From Bacteroidota bacterium (GTDB lineage Bacteria; Bacteroidota; Bacteroidia; Chitinophagales; Chitinophagaceae): a stretch of 32,136 nucleotides of DNA. How positions within the stretch are numbered: the stretch's first letter is position 1; every line of letters begins with the position of its first letter. The position numbers and the translations under genes are program-made. The stretch spans positions 1 through 32,136 of the forward strand of contig RDXD01000370.1 of assembly GCA_004292575.1 (NCBI GenBank), written 5' to 3'. Under the pieces are notes generated by a model. The model was not told where the DNA came from. It was given only the letters and a program-made list of their open reading frames with translations, and ran no database searches. Positions 17,686 to 28,753 of this stretch are shown piece by piece.

Positions 17686-18915
17686 ATGCTAGAAAAAATT
17701 AAAGTGGCTAATCCTGTGGTGGAATTGGATGGCGATGAAATGACCCGCATTATTTGGAAGTTTATAAAAGACAAGTTGATTTTACCCTACCTGGACCTTG
17801 ATATTAAGTACTACGACTTGGGCATGGAGTACCGGGATGAAACAAACGACCAAGTAACTGTAGATGCGGCAAAGGCAATACAGCAATATGGTGTAGGTAT
17901 AAAATGTGCCACCATTACCCCCGACGAAGCCCGGGTAAAAGAGTTTGGATTAAAGCAAATGTGGAAAAGCCCCAATGGCACTATCCGCAACATTTTAGAC
18001 GGCACCGTTTTTAGGGAGCCAATTGTAATAAAAAACATTCCCAGGTTGGTAACCACTTGGGACGCTCCCATAATAGTTGGCCGTCATGCGTTTGGCGATC
18101 AATACCGCGCCACCGATTTTGTGGTGCCCGGCAAAGGGAAACTTACCGTAAAGTTTGAAGGTGAAGATGGACAAGTGATTGAGCATGAGGTGTTTACATT
18201 TAAAGGCCCTGGCGTTGCCATGAGCATGTACAACGTAGATGAAAGCATCATGGGCTTTGCACGCAGCTGTATGAACATGGCACTTTCTAAAAAGTGGCCG
18301 CTTTACCTCAGCACCAAAAATACCATCCTTAAAAAGTACGATGGGCGGTTTAAAGACATTTTTCAAGACATTTTTGATGCCGAGTTTAAAGCCAAGTTTG
18401 ATGCAGCAGGCATTGTTTATGAGCATCGCCTTATCGACGACATGGTAGCCAGCGCCCTAAAGTGGAATGGCAATTTTGTTTGGGCCTGCAAAAACTACGA
18501 TGGCGACGTTCAAAGCGATACCGTAGCCCAAGGGTTTGGTAGCTTAGGGCTTATGACAAGCGTACTGGTAACCCCCGATGGGCAAACCATGGAGGCCGAA
18601 GCCGCACACGGTACCGTTACCCGCCACTATCGCGAGCATCAAAAGGGTAGGCCCACCAGCACCAATCCCATTGCCAGCATTTTTGCCTGGACCCGCGGCC
18701 TTGCCTTCAGAGGCAAACTCGACGGCAATACGGCGCTCATCAACTTTGCCGAAGCCTTAGAAGCGGTTTGTATAGAAACTGTTGAAAGTGGTAAAATGAC
18801 CAAAGATTTGGCGGTGTGCATACATGGCAACAAAGTAAATCACGGCGAACATTACCAATACACCGAGGAATTCTTAGATGCCATCGACGCCAATTTGAAG
18901 TTGAAATTGGCCTAA
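17686..18915 (+). CDS. icd: NADP-dependent isocitrate dehydrogenase, eukaryote-like type
   Basis: 409 aa; [110 protein letters not shown]. Confidence 0.95.
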   Translation: MLEKIKVANPVVELDGDEMTRIIWKFIKDKLILPYLDLDIKYYDLGMEYRDETNDQVTVDAAKAIQQYGVGIKCATITPDEARVKEFGLKQMWKSPNGTIRNILDGTVFREPIVIKNIPRLVTTWDAPIIVGRHAFGDQYRATDFVVPGKGKLTVKFEGEDGQVIEHEVFTFKGPGVAMSMYNVDESIMGFARSCMNMALSKKWPLYLSTKNTILKKYDGRFKDIFQDIFDAEFKAKFDAAGIVYEHRLIDDMVASALKWNGNFVWACKNYDGDVQSDTVAQGFGSLGLMTSVLVTPDGQTMEAEAAHGTVTRHYREHQKGRPTSTNPIASIFAWTRGLAFRGKLDGNTALINFAEALEAVCIETVESGKMTKDLAVCIHGNKVNHGEHYQYTEEFLDAIDANLKLKLA

Positions 18916-18939
18916 TCGCTTCTCGGAAGTAGAAAAATG

Positions 18940-18975
18940 GTCCCTGTCAATGCTGTTTGACGGGGACTTTTTTTT
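18940..18975 (+). terminator. Rho-independent terminator of icd
   Basis: gtccctgtcaa tgctgt ttgacggggac followed by T8; stem with one G-T wobble, 25 bp after the icd stop. Confidence 0.9.
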
Positions 18976-19044
18976 GCACTTCAAACAAACGGAAACGGCC
19001 AGCCCTTAGTGCAGAAGGTTGGGAAGTAGCGCCATCACAAATGT

Positions 19045-19437
19045 TTATTTAGCCTTTTTATTCACCAATTGCCGTCCCATAGCTTTGGCTTCTTGTTGCC
19101 AATCTGCGGCAGCTTCCACCATCAGTGGTACTTCCAGTAGGGTTATATCGGCCATGGTTTTAAGTACCGCGCTTGCACCGGTGGCGCGGTTGCGCAATTC
19201 CAACTGCGGAAATGCCATTTGTAAGTCTTTGCCCCGTGTAAAGGTGAGGTCCAAAGCCTGTAGCTCGGGGTTGTATCGCAGGTAACAAAACATGCCCAAG
19301 TAATGGTAAAATGGCAACTTAAAGCTAAAGCGCTCTTCAATATGAGGCACTTTTTCAAATAGCAATTGCCGCACTTCTGCCGCCACGGCGTTTAAGGGCG
19401 GCGGCAGCGTTTCTATATACACATCTACTTGGTGCAT
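19045..19437 (-). CDS. DUF1801 domain protein
   Basis: 130 aa; VDVYIETLPPPLNAVAAEVRQLLFEKVPHIEERFSFKLPFYHYLGMFCYL. Confidence 0.75.
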   Translation of the reverse strand: MHQVDVYIETLPPPLNAVAAEVRQLLFEKVPHIEERFSFKLPFYHYLGMFCYLRYNPELQALDLTFTRGKDLQMAFPQLELRNRATGASAVLKTMADITLLEVPLMVEAAADWQQEAKAMGRQLVNKKAK

Positions 19438-19448
19438 AGCGCAAGGGT

Positions 19449-19913
19449 TTAGCTGCGGACTTTCAATATATCGGCTATAATGGCCAGGTGGTGCTTGGTA
19501 TGGATGAGTAATACACGCAGGCTCTGGTTTTTATTGAGTACGCCAAAAAAGGGGTGTGTAAAATGCGCATTTGGAGGAAGTTGCTTGAGGGTTTGTAAAG
19601 CTTCAGTCGTTTTTGCCGTGGCGGATTGCAGCACTTCCGGGTCAACTGTTTGCTTGGGTTGTACCCGGCCGGGCGCTTTTGCCTTGCCCCGGGGCATTTT
19701 TCCTATCCAAAGCACCAATACTCTGCGTTTGTTAAACGTCCACCTGTAGTCGGCGGGGTTAGAGGCCCCCAAAGCCGCCACTATGCCTTGCACCACCAAA
19801 TGGCAGTGCGCAATATGCCACCCAACAGACCCCTCGGATATGGCAGTATTTTTTGCCTCAAGTTTGTTGGCTAGCGCATCAAGCCGTTGCAGGGCTACTT
19901 GTAATTTTTCCAT
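19449..19913 (-). CDS. DinB-like / DUF1569 domain protein
   Basis: 154 aa; GWHIAHCHLVVQGIV, WTFNKRRVLVLWIGKMPRGKAKAPGRVQP, HTKHHLAIIADIL (spaced His residues). Confidence 0.7.
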   Translation of the reverse strand: MEKLQVALQRLDALANKLEAKNTAISEGSVGWHIAHCHLVVQGIVAALGASNPADYRWTFNKRRVLVLWIGKMPRGKAKAPGRVQPKQTVDPEVLQSATAKTTEALQTLKQLPPNAHFTHPFFGVLNKNQSLRVLLIHTKHHLAIIADILKVRS

Positions 19914-19967
19914 ATCGCTTCTAAAATTTATTCAGTCTTTGTAGGTTCCTCAAGCGCGTTCCGTTGC

Positions 19968-20558
19968 CTATTCTTTATCCGTAATACCCAAACTGCCGGA
20001 AGGGGAAAGTGTAATGCTGCTGCCGTTTTCGGCAATTAACTTACGTACCCACCTGCTCACATTGGCCAAAGTGCCATACATATTACTGGTTTGGTTCACC
20101 GGCCCCAAGAGTGCCCAATTGTATTCTGCGTTTTGAATCAAATTTTTTGGCGAAGCCTCAATGGCTGTCATGGACTTATCGTAGCGTTGCCGCATCAAAT
20201 TCAAATCGCCTTTGGTTTCGGCTACCGTTGGCTCTACAAAATTGGCCCAACGCATAAAGTACAGGTATTCAAAGTCTTTGGCCTCCGGTGGTAGGCCGTC
20301 AATAATGGCTTGGGTAGCACTATCCCCAACCATTTTACACACGTCAAGCGTCTGCTTAGCCTTGTTGCCCATAAAATCCGCCTTAATGGTGTAAAAGTTG
20401 GCGCTTGTATCGGCTATTTGCCGCCAAGTGTTTAATTGTGCGGTAGCAAAAAGCGAAAATGTTGTAAAGCCAGCAATAGCAAGCGCTTTGGTAATGGTTG
20501 AATTAAGCCGTGGGCTTGAAGCGTGCATGCGTAAAATTTTAAAATCTATGTGGTGCAA
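19968..20558 (-). CDS. Uncharacterised secreted protein
   Basis: 196 aa; signal-peptide-like ALAIAGFTTFSLFATAQ then WRQIADTSANFYTIKADFMGNKAKQTLDVCKMVGD; start may be 20528. No family recognised. Confidence 0.65.
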   Translation of the reverse strand: MHHIDFKILRMHASSPRLNSTITKALAIAGFTTFSLFATAQLNTWRQIADTSANFYTIKADFMGNKAKQTLDVCKMVGDSATQAIIDGLPPEAKDFEYLYFMRWANFVEPTVAETKGDLNLMRQRYDKSMTAIEASPKNLIQNAEYNWALLGPVNQTSNMYGTLANVSRWVRKLIAENGSSITLSPSGSLGITDKE

Positions 20559-20677
20559 TGTAGCAAGATTATTTGGCTGCGAAACGTGCTAAAATCTTCG
20601 GTTTTTTTGGCAGCTAACATCAGCTGTTCAGTAATTCATCAATAGTCTGTATTTTTCGGCTCCCAAACTATAAGTTT

Positions 20678-23600
20678 ATGATGAAGCACCTGATGATTAC
20701 TGCCCTCTTGGGTATTGCGCTGGCCGGTTTTGCTCAGAAAAAAGTTGTGTCGAAGCCTGCTATAAATGCGGCAAAGCCCACTTTTGACACAGCGATGAAT
20801 GCCTATTTTTCGTCCGTTAAATGGCGCAGTATTGGTCCATTTAGAGGAGGGCGCTCTGTTACGGCCTGTGGTGTACCCGGCAATATATTGCACTATTATA
20901 TGGGTACCACGGGTGGTGGTGTATGGAAAACCGAAGATGCGGGTAACAGTTGGTTTAATGTGAGTGATGGCTATTTTAAAACGGGCAGTGTTGGTGCTGT
21001 AGCTGTGGCCGAAAGCGACCCTAACGTGGTGTATGTGGGCATGGGCGAGCATGCTGTGCGTGGCGTAATGAGCAGTTATGGCGATGGCGTATATAAAAGT
21101 ACCGATGCGGGCAAAACCTGGACCCATTTGGGCTTGGAGCTAACCCGGCAAATTGCGTGGATACGCATACACCCCACCAACCCCGATGTGGCTTATGTGG
21201 CTGCACAGGGTGCCGATTACGGTGCCACACCCCACAGAGGCGTGTACAAAACCACCGATGGCGGACTAAGCTGGAAAAAAACATTGTTTGTGGACGATAG
21301 TACAGGCTGTGCCGACTTGGCCATGGACATGACCAATCCTCGCATTTTGTATGCCGCCATGTGGCACCATGGGCGCACGCCCTGGCAGGTACGCAGCGGT
21401 GGCAAAGGCAGCGGTTTCTACAAGAGTACCGATGGTGGCGAAACCTGGAAAAAACAAGGCGAGGGCCTGCCCAAAGAACTGGGAAAAATGAGTGTGAGCG
21501 TGACGGCTGCAAATTCCGAAAAGGTGTATGTGCTGGCCGAAAGTGATACCGAAAAAGACATGGGCGGCCTGTTTGTGAGCCAAAATGGCGGCGAAACCTT
21601 TAGCCGGGTAAGCCGCGATCACCGGCTTACGCAGCGGGCTTGGTACTATATAGAAGTTACCGCCGACCCTAATAATGAAAACACGGTGTATGTGTTTAAC
21701 TCTCCGGGCCTCAAAAGTATTGACGGGGGCCGCACTTGGACCAACTTGCGCGGCACGCATGGCGACTACCACCAGCTGTGGATTAACCCGAAAAACAGCC
21801 AAAATATGATTGTGGCCAACGACGGAGGCGCCGCCGTCACCTTCAACGGCGGACGTATTTGGAGCACCCAAGGGAACCAGCCTACTGCGCAGTTTTACCG
21901 CGTAAATGCCGACAATTTGTTTCCATACAACGTTTACGGCGGCCAGCAAGACAACAGCTCAGTAAAAATTGCAAGCCGCAACCCCACAGGCTACAGCATT
22001 GGCGAACGTGAGTGGAGCTACAGTGCCGGTGGTGAAAGCGCCTTTTTGGCCTTTGACCCCAATAACCCCAAGGTTGTAATGGGTGGCAGCTACCAAGGCA
22101 CCATCGAAGTGCTGCACGCAGATAGCAAAGAGAGCAAGCCCATGATGGTGGCACCCATTCAATACCAAAGCTTGCAGCCTAAAGATATGCAGTACCGTTT
22201 CAATTGGAACGCCCCCATTATTTGTAGTAAGCATGAGGCCAACACATTTTACCACGCTGGCAACCGCTTGTTTAAAACCACAAATCTTGGTACCACCTGG
22301 CAGCCCATAAGCCCCGACCTTACCCGCCACGATACGGCTACAATGGGCATGAGCGGCGTGCCATACACCAACGAAGGGGCCGGCGGCGAAAACTATGCTA
22401 CCATTAGCTATGTGGCTGAAAGCCCACTAGAAAAAGGCGTGTTTTATACCGGTAGCGATGATGGCTTGGTGTACATTACCAAAAATGGCGGAGCCAGCTG
22501 GCAAAACATTACCCCTGCCGGTCTGCCCACCTGTCTCATCAACAGCATCGAGGTAAGTGCAACGGCAAAGGGTACTGTATTCATTGCCACCACGCGTTAC
22601 AAGTTCAACGACCTTACACCTGCGCTATACCGCAGTACCGACTATGGCACAACTTGGACCAATATCAGCAATGGTTTGCCATACGGTGCATTTACACGGG
22701 TGGTGCGTCAAGACGACGAACAACCCAACCTGCTGTATGCCGGAACCGAAACTGGGTTTTACGTGAGTTTTAATGGTGGCAATCTTTGGCAGCAACTACA
22801 ATTGGATCTGCCCATTACGCCCATTACCGATTTGAAAGTACACAACGGCAATTTGGTGGCCAGCACCATGGGGCGTTCGTTTTGGATTTTAGACGAGCTA
22901 AATGTGCTGCGGCAATACAACCCAGCCACTAGAAACAACCAGTATTTTGCGCTGTTGCAGCCCACCAGCCAAATACGTGTTAGTGGTGGCAGTGGCATGA
23001 ATGAAGCACAAGCCGCAAACAAGAGTCTTTTTTCTGGCGTAAATGCCGCCACGGGTGTAGTATTGCATTACCACTTACCCAACGACTTTCCTGCCGATTC
23101 CGCCCTTACGCTTACCATTACCGATGCCCAGGGCAATCTGGTACGCACCTACAGCAGTAAGCAAGATAAAAACTTTGAAAGTTACCCCGGTGGCCCAGAC
23201 CCGGATCAAGTTTTACCAACTAAGCACGGACTTAACCGATTTGTGTGGGATACGCGTTACGAAAGCCTGATAGGCGTACCACGGGTGTTTATTGAGGGGA
23301 GTTACGAAGGTCGCAAAGCAGCACCGGGTAGCTACAAGGCGGAGTTACGCTATGGCGCCCAACTGCGCCAGGTGCCCATTACGCTGCTGCCGCACCCGGC
23401 TCTTACGGCCACCGCTGCCCAATATGCCGAGCAGCAAAACTGGCAAGCCAAGGTAGAAGGCGAGTTTAATGCCATTCACCAAAGCATTTTGGATGCGCGA
23501 AAAATAAAAAATCAGATCAGCAATTTGGTGGCGCTGGTTGGTGAAAAACCAGGCATGGACACCATTAAAAAGCAAGGCAATAATCTGGTAAAAATGCTTA

Positions 23601-23875
23601 GCGATTGGGAAGATAAATTGGTACAAAACAAGGCCGAAAGCAACGACGATATCATAAATTTTGTAAACATGCTAAGTGCCGATTACATCTTTTTGAAAGG
23701 CGAAATGGATGTAAACATTCCCGACGTTACCGATGGGCAAAAGCAGCAGTACGAAGCGCTCCATCGGCGTTGGTTAGGCTACCAAGCCGAAGGCACCAAA
23801 TTGATGGTAAATGAGTTGGCTGCTTTTAACGCCCTTTGTAGATTGCTAAAATTGGAGCAAATTGTGATGCCGTAA
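20678..23875 (+). CDS. Large secreted BNR/Asp-box, VPS10/sortilin-like beta-propeller protein (glycosyl hydrolase-like annotation)
   Basis: 1065 aa; signal peptide; [21 protein letters not shown], repeated Asp-box motifs ([78 protein letters not shown]). Confidence 0.92.
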   Translation: MMKHLMITALLGIALAGFAQKKVVSKPAINAAKPTFDTAMNAYFSSVKWRSIGPFRGGRSVTACGVPGNILHYYMGTTGGGVWKTEDAGNSWFNVSDGYFKTGSVGAVAVAESDPNVVYVGMGEHAVRGVMSSYGDGVYKSTDAGKTWTHLGLELTRQIAWIRIHPTNPDVAYVAAQGADYGATPHRGVYKTTDGGLSWKKTLFVDDSTGCADLAMDMTNPRILYAAMWHHGRTPWQVRSGGKGSGFYKSTDGGETWKKQGEGLPKELGKMSVSVTAANSEKVYVLAESDTEKDMGGLFVSQNGGETFSRVSRDHRLTQRAWYYIEVTADPNNENTVYVFNSPGLKSIDGGRTWTNLRGTHGDYHQLWINPKNSQNMIVANDGGAAVTFNGGRIWSTQGNQPTAQFYRVNADNLFPYNVYGGQQDNSSVKIASRNPTGYSIGEREWSYSAGGESAFLAFDPNNPKVVMGGSYQGTIEVLHADSKESKPMMVAPIQYQSLQPKDMQYRFNWNAPIICSKHEANTFYHAGNRLFKTTNLGTTWQPISPDLTRHDTATMGMSGVPYTNEGAGGENYATISYVAESPLEKGVFYTGSDDGLVYITKNGGASWQNITPAGLPTCLINSIEVSATAKGTVFIATTRYKFNDLTPALYRSTDYGTTWTNISNGLPYGAFTRVVRQDDEQPNLLYAGTETGFYVSFNGGNLWQQLQLDLPITPITDLKVHNGNLVASTMGRSFWILDELNVLRQYNPATRNNQYFALLQPTSQIRVSGGSGMNEAQAANKSLFSGVNAATGVVLHYHLPNDFPADSALTLTITDAQGNLVRTYSSKQDKNFESYPGGPDPDQVLPTKHGLNRFVWDTRYESLIGVPRVFIEGSYEGRKAAPGSYKAELRYGAQLRQVPITLLPHPALTATAAQYAEQQNWQAKVEGEFNAIHQSILDARKIKNQISNLVALVGEKPGMDTIKKQGNNLVKMLSDWEDKLVQNKAESNDDIINFVNMLSADYIFLKGEMDVNIPDVTDGQKQQYEALHRRWLGYQAEGTKLMVNELAAFNALCRLLKLEQIVMP

Positions 23876-24371
23876 AACGACTACATCGTTTGTCTGTCCG
23901 TGGGTACTTCATCAACAGGTTCACAGTACTAGTGTGATGGTGCAATTACATTAAAAGGGTTCAGACTAAAGATTGCGGGCTAATTTGATGATGTACAAGT
24001 AATGTTACTATTGCGGGGAAAGTTCAATCGGCAGGATATTTTTTTACTGTACATCATTTGGTACACCTTAAAACAATCGCTTGCCATTGCGGGTGTATCG
24101 AGGTCTTTCCGCCTTCGATATTGTTTTGGAAGCATGCAATATTCAATTAGTGAATGCTTTCTTAAGTGGGTCTTTAAGCCAAAATGGTCATTTAGATAAA
24201 TCGCTGATCAATTAGGCCGCTAGGCCTGTAAGTACTGGGTTTTATTGGGTATAGAATCCAGTATTTTATTGCTGATTTACTTTTTATTGTTTGTTTTAAA
24301 CCAATCGTTTATAAGCTTTTGGTTGCTTTAAGTGATCTTTAATCTTGAGTGGCAATGCTGGTGACCATCCC

Positions 24372-25247
24372 TTAATATCCGTATTCTCGCAGCTTTAATT
24401 CATCGTCGCGCCATTTGGGTTTTACTTTCACAAAAAGTTCTAAGAAAACCTTGTTGTCAATAAACGCTTCAATACCTTGGCGGGCCTCAGTACCCAGCTT
24501 TTTTATCATTTTTCCGCCTTCGCCAATAATGATGAATTTCTGGGTTTCGCGCTGCACTATAATTTCGGCTCTTATTTTAATGAGGGTGCTTTTTGGGGTA
24601 AATTCCTGCACAATTACGGCTGTGTGGTAAGGAATTTCTTCGTGGTAAAGCTCAAATATTTTTTCCCTAATCAGCTCGCTCACAAAAAACTTGGTGGGCA
24701 AATCGCTTAAGTCGTCAGTAGGGAAAAATGGTTCGCCTTCGGGCAGCAATTGCAGTAGGTTGGTTACCAATGTTTCGGTATTGGTTTTCTTTTTTGCCGA
24801 AATGCCAATTACTGCTTTTGCATAGCGCTTGCCCGTAAAAAAGCCGATTATCTCTGCGGTGGCTTCAGCAGGTACAAGGTCGGTTTTGTTTACCAGCACT
24901 ATGGCTGGCACTTTTAATTTTAGCGATGCAAAAAGGGCGTCGGCTGCCTCGGGGTCTTTATCGGTAATGTCGTACAGCAAAAGCGCCGCATCGGCATCTT
25001 CCATGGCACTTTTTACCTGCTGCATCATTTTTTGGTGTAGCCTATACTGCGGGTCAATAATGCCCGGCGTGTCGCTAAACACAATTTGGTAGTCAGTGCT
25101 GTTCAAAAAGGCTTTTATTCGATGCCTGGTGGTTTGAACCTTATGGCTCACAATGGCCATTTTTTCGCCAATCAATACATTTAGCAGGGTGCTTTTGCCA
25201 GCGTTGGGCTTGCCAAAAATACTTACAAAACCAGATTTGAATGCCAT
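24372..25247 (-). CDS. era: GTPase Era
   Basis: From M at 25247: MAFKSGFVSIFGKPNAGKSTLLNVLIGEKMAIVSHKVQTTRHRI; SDTPGI, VNKTD; KH-like C-terminus IGEGGKMIKKLGTEARQGIEAFIDNKVFLELFVKVKPKWR. Confidence 0.96.
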   Translation of the reverse strand: MAFKSGFVSIFGKPNAGKSTLLNVLIGEKMAIVSHKVQTTRHRIKAFLNSTDYQIVFSDTPGIIDPQYRLHQKMMQQVKSAMEDADAALLLYDITDKDPEAADALFASLKLKVPAIVLVNKTDLVPAEATAEIIGFFTGKRYAKAVIGISAKKKTNTETLVTNLLQLLPEGEPFFPTDDLSDLPTKFFVSELIREKIFELYHEEIPYHTAVIVQEFTPKSTLIKIRAEIIVQRETQKFIIIGEGGKMIKKLGTEARQGIEAFIDNKVFLELFVKVKPKWRDDELKLREYGY

Positions 25248-25265
25248 AATACGACGATAGTTTAA

Positions 25266-25279
25266 CCCCAAATTTGGGG
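25266..25279. promoter_or_regulatory. 14-bp perfect palindrome ccccaaatttgggg in the era/RDD divergent spacer
   Basis: ccccaaatttgggg is its own reverse complement; possible operator. Confidence 0.4.
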
Positions 25280-25326
25280 GTAAAGGTGGCGAATAGTTTT
25301 TACCGAAGCTATGCTATCTTCGCCCC

Positions 25327-26118
25327 ATGTCAGCCGTTTGGGTAAGTACCCCTTTTAATATTGATTTGGAATTTGAAATAGCGCCGTTCTATAAACGCCT
25401 GTTGGCTTGGGTATCGGATTTAGCGGTGCTGCTGGTATATGCCACCGGTATGAAGTCGTTTGTGTTGGACAACCTGGTGTTTGACGGGCAAAAATATCCG
25501 CTCGGGATAGATTTGCTGTTGGTATCGGTGCCAATGCTGCTTTATCCATTTTTTATGGAAGTAAGCCTGCAAGGGCAAACCTTGGGAAAGCGGTTGATGA
25601 AGATACGGGTGATTAGCCTTGAAGGCGGTGAGCCAAACATGGGGCAGTATGTAATGCGTTGGATATTTAGATTTTGGGAGTGGCCGCTGGTGTTTGGATA
25701 TGTGGCTATTGCGGAGTGGACGGTAATAGGGCAGGTGATATCTTCCGTTTTGTTTGGCCTTTTTGTAGCCATAGTGGTGGCCGTAAGTCCTAAGAACCAG
25801 CGCTTAGGCGATATGGCTGCGGGCACTACCGTGGTAAGCGTTTCCCATGCCTTCACCCTGTCAGATACCGTGTTTCAAAACGTGGCTACACCAAATTATA
25901 AGGTGAGCCACCCCGAGGTAATGCGCCTAAGCGACCGCGACATAAACGCTGTAAAAGGCGTCATTACACAATACCAACGCACAGGTCAATATGAAACGGC
26001 CCACCGGGTGGCCAACAAAATAAAAACGGTCCTTTCCATCCAGTCCGATAAGGACGTAAATGTGTTTCTGGAAACCCTTTTGGCCGATTACAACTACCTA
26101 GCCACCAAAGATGATTAG
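25327..26118 (+). CDS. RDD family membrane protein
   Basis: 263 aa; FYKRLLAWVSDLAVLLVYATG, LQGQTLGKRLMKIRVISLEGGEPNMGQYVMRWIFR, KNQRLGDMAAGTTVV. Confidence 0.9.
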   Translation: MSAVWVSTPFNIDLEFEIAPFYKRLLAWVSDLAVLLVYATGMKSFVLDNLVFDGQKYPLGIDLLLVSVPMLLYPFFMEVSLQGQTLGKRLMKIRVISLEGGEPNMGQYVMRWIFRFWEWPLVFGYVAIAEWTVIGQVISSVLFGLFVAIVVAVSPKNQRLGDMAAGTTVVSVSHAFTLSDTVFQNVATPNYKVSHPEVMRLSDRDINAVKGVITQYQRTGQYETAHRVANKIKTVLSIQSDKDVNVFLETLLADYNYLATKDD

Positions 26119-26161
26119 GAACGACCCGTAGGTTGGCTCGGCAGAAGCTGGTGTCGTGCTT

Positions 26162-26539
26162 TTAACTAAACATGCCAAACATTGATATCCCAATAATAAA
26201 AAGCACGTACAGCCCTATGATGACGATGGCGCTAATGCCCCAAAACCGAAATGAGGTTTTCAGGCTGCCAAAGGCACTAGTAACCAAGTGTTGCTCTTCG
26301 CGTTTGAGGCCTGCTGGCATATCGCTTCCAAAGCGCATCAATTTCCAGCTGGGGTAAAGGTACAAGGCGCCAAAACCCACATAAACCGCCCCAAGGGCTG
26401 GTCCTAAGGCAGCCAAACCAGTGCCGCCGCTTATTACATTGCCCATGAAAAAGAGGGCCACGCCACCCAGCATCATCAATACGCTAAAAATAATGCCGAG
26501 AATGGCTAGGAATTTGCACCAGCGACAGGTTTCGAGCAA
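26162..26539 (-). CDS. Small membrane protein, DUF5362-like
   Basis: 125 aa; TM-rich, FLAILGIIFSVLMMLGGVALFFMG...YPSWKLMRFGSDM...LVTSAFGSLKTSFRFWGI; family call from pattern memory only. Confidence 0.65.
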   Translation of the reverse strand: MLETCRWCKFLAILGIIFSVLMMLGGVALFFMGNVISGGTGLAALGPALGAVYVGFGALYLYPSWKLMRFGSDMPAGLKREEQHLVTSAFGSLKTSFRFWGISAIVIIGLYVLFIIGISMFGMFS

Positions 26540-26710
26540 AAAGCCTCTGCTTTGCTCATCAATACCTACTGTAAAAATGCTTTGTTGTGGAGATTGATCT
26601 ATAAAAATGTTTTGGCTACAACATTAATGCAAAAACGAATACTGTTTACGCCTACAACCCATTTTTTTTAGAAGCCGGCAGCATTTAGCAAGCCTTGGCA
26701 CTGGCTACCG

Positions 26711-26718
26711 TACTTTTG
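26711..26718 (+). promoter_or_regulatory. TACTTTTG (TAnnTTTG) -7 box upstream of the fused E1 gene
   Basis: Consensus match 7 bases before ATG 26726. Confidence 0.45.
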
Positions 26719-26725
26719 CCCTTTT

Positions 26726-28753
26726 ATGACCAACGATGTTTTGCTGAAAGCCTATCGGTTGATGCTGGCTACGCGGCACATGGCGCTGCTTTATGATGCC
26801 AACCGTGCCATTTGCAAGTATGTACACAGCACCAGCCTTGGCCACCAGGCCGTGCAGGCAGCTGCGGGCTTGCTTCTTACCCCCCAAGATTTTGTAAGCC
26901 CCTACTATCGCGATGAGTGTATGTTGCTTGCCATGGGTTTTACCCCATACCAACTGATGCTGCAATTGCTGGCAAAAGCCGATGACCCCTTTAGTGGCGG
27001 CCGAAGCTACTATGGCCACCCCAGCAGTAAGCAGCCGGATAGGCCCGGCATCATTCATCAAAGCAGTGCCACAGGCATGCAACTTATACCGGCTACAGGC
27101 TTGGCAGAGGCGTTAAAGTTTAAGGCGCAAAGCAAAAGTTTGGTTTTGTGTAGCTTGGGCGATGCCAGCCTAACCGAGGGGGAGGTAAGTGAGGCGCTAC
27201 AGGTGGCTGCGCTAAAGCAGTTGCCCATTGTATATCTGGTGCAGGACAACGGCTGGGGCATCAGCGTAAGCGCAAAGGAGGCTCGCACCATGAGTGCCGT
27301 TCAGTTTGCACAGGGCTTCCCCGGTATTAATGCCGTAGAAATTGACGGTACCGACTTTGAAACCTGCTTTGAGCACCTCAAGCAGGTTTTTGAAGCCGTG
27401 AAAGCTGGCGGAGGCCCATGGCTGGTGCAAGCCAATGTAGCGCTGCTTGGCCACCATACCAGCGGAGTGCGCAAAGAGTTTTACCGCTCGGCCCATGAGC
27501 TTGCCGCTCAGGAGTTGCGTAATCCAATCGGTATTTTGCGCCACCGACTGCTGGAGGGTGGGCATGACGAGGCACTGCTAGACGATATTGAAAATGAAGT
27601 AAAGGCTGCCATAGCAGCTGATTTTGAAGCCGCTACCAACGCTGCCGAGCCCGATGCCGAAAGCGTGGAAAACCATGTGTTTGCGCCCACTGCCGTGCAG
27701 CAAACCAGCGGTGTACGCTGCCCGCTCGGTGCGCCCAGTGTGCCCATGGTGGATGCAGCGTTGTTTGCCATACGAGAGTTGATGGCGGCTCACCCCGAGG
27801 CATTGCTGTATGGGCAAGATGTGGGGCGCCGCCTAGGTGGTGTGTTTCGGGAGGCCGCTACCCTAGCCGAGCAGTTTGGCGATAAACGGGTGTTTAATAC
27901 GGCCATACACGAAGCCTATATTGTGGGCAGCACCGCCGGTATGAGTGCGGCAGGTTTGCGCCCCATTGTAGAAGTACAGTTTGCCGATTACGTATGGCCG
28001 GGCCTAAACCAACTGGTAAGTGAAATTAGCAAGAGTTGCTACCTTAGCATGGGCAAGTACCCGGTAAGCATGGTGCTGCGCGTACCCTGCGGTGCTTACG
28101 GTGGGGGCGGGCCTTACCACAGTGGCAGCATTGAAACCACACTGCTCAGCATTAAGGGTATAAAAGTGGTGTATCCCAGTAATGCAGCCGATATGAAGGG
28201 CCTGATGAAAGCTGCATTTTACGACCCCAATCCTGTGGTAATGCTGGAGCATAAGGGCTTGTACTGGAGCAAGGTACCCGGTACCGAGGCTGCCCGCTGC
28301 CCCGAGCCCGACGCAGATTATGTGGTGCCACTAGGCCAGGGCCGCACAGCGCTTGCGGTGGATGAAGCTGTAATGAAACTGCACAATACTTGCTGCGTGA
28401 TTACCTATGGCATGGGTGTGCATTGGGCCTTGGCTGCCGCCGCGGCGTTTGCGGGTAGGGTAGAAGTGATAGACCTGCGTACGCTGATGCCGCTGGACGA
28501 AGCGCTGGTGTTTGCCACCGTGCGCAAACACGGCAGGTGTTTGGTACTTACCGAAGAGCCGTTGTGCAATTCGTTTGCCGAGGCATTGGCGGGGCGCATT
28601 AGCCAGCATTGTTTTACCCATTTGGATGCACCGGTTATGACCCTTGGTGCGCTTAACTTGCCAGCCGTGCCCATAAACACCCGCTTGGAGGCGGCCATGC
28701 TGCCCAGTGCCCAAAAAACAGTGCAAAAGTTAGACGCTTTGCTCAGCTGGTAA
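26726..28753 (+). CDS. Fused alpha/beta E1 component of a 2-oxoacid (branched-chain-like) dehydrogenase
   Basis: 675 aa; alpha half GDASLTEGEVSEALQVAALKQLPIVYLVQDNGWGIS (TPP motif); beta half LLYGQDVGRRLGGVFREAATLAEQFGDKRVFNTAIHEAYIVGSTAGMSAAGLRPIVEVQFADYVWPG. Confidence 0.93.
   Translation: MTNDVLLKAYRLMLATRHMALLYDANRAICKYVHSTSLGHQAVQAAAGLLLTPQDFVSPYYRDECMLLAMGFTPYQLMLQLLAKADDPFSGGRSYYGHPSSKQPDRPGIIHQSSATGMQLIPATGLAEALKFKAQSKSLVLCSLGDASLTEGEVSEALQVAALKQLPIVYLVQDNGWGISVSAKEARTMSAVQFAQGFPGINAVEIDGTDFETCFEHLKQVFEAVKAGGGPWLVQANVALLGHHTSGVRKEFYRSAHELAAQELRNPIGILRHRLLEGGHDEALLDDIENEVKAAIAADFEAATNAAEPDAESVENHVFAPTAVQQTSGVRCPLGAPSVPMVDAALFAIRELMAAHPEALLYGQDVGRRLGGVFREAATLAEQFGDKRVFNTAIHEAYIVGSTAGMSAAGLRPIVEVQFADYVWPGLNQLVSEISKSCYLSMGKYPVSMVLRVPCGAYGGGGPYHSGSIETTLLSIKGIKVVYPSNAADMKGLMKAAFYDPNPVVMLEHKGLYWSKVPGTEAARCPEPDADYVVPLGQGRTALAVDEAVMKLHNTCCVITYGMGVHWALAAAAAFAGRVEVIDLRTLMPLDEALVFATVRKHGRCLVLTEEPLCNSFAEALAGRISQHCFTHLDAPVMTLGALNLPAVPINTRLEAAMLPSAQKTVQKLDALLSW

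Noticed and set aside
21266-21949. 227-aa minus-strand ORF and neighbours
   Set aside because: Antisense to the BNR/VPS10-like gene; no family features.
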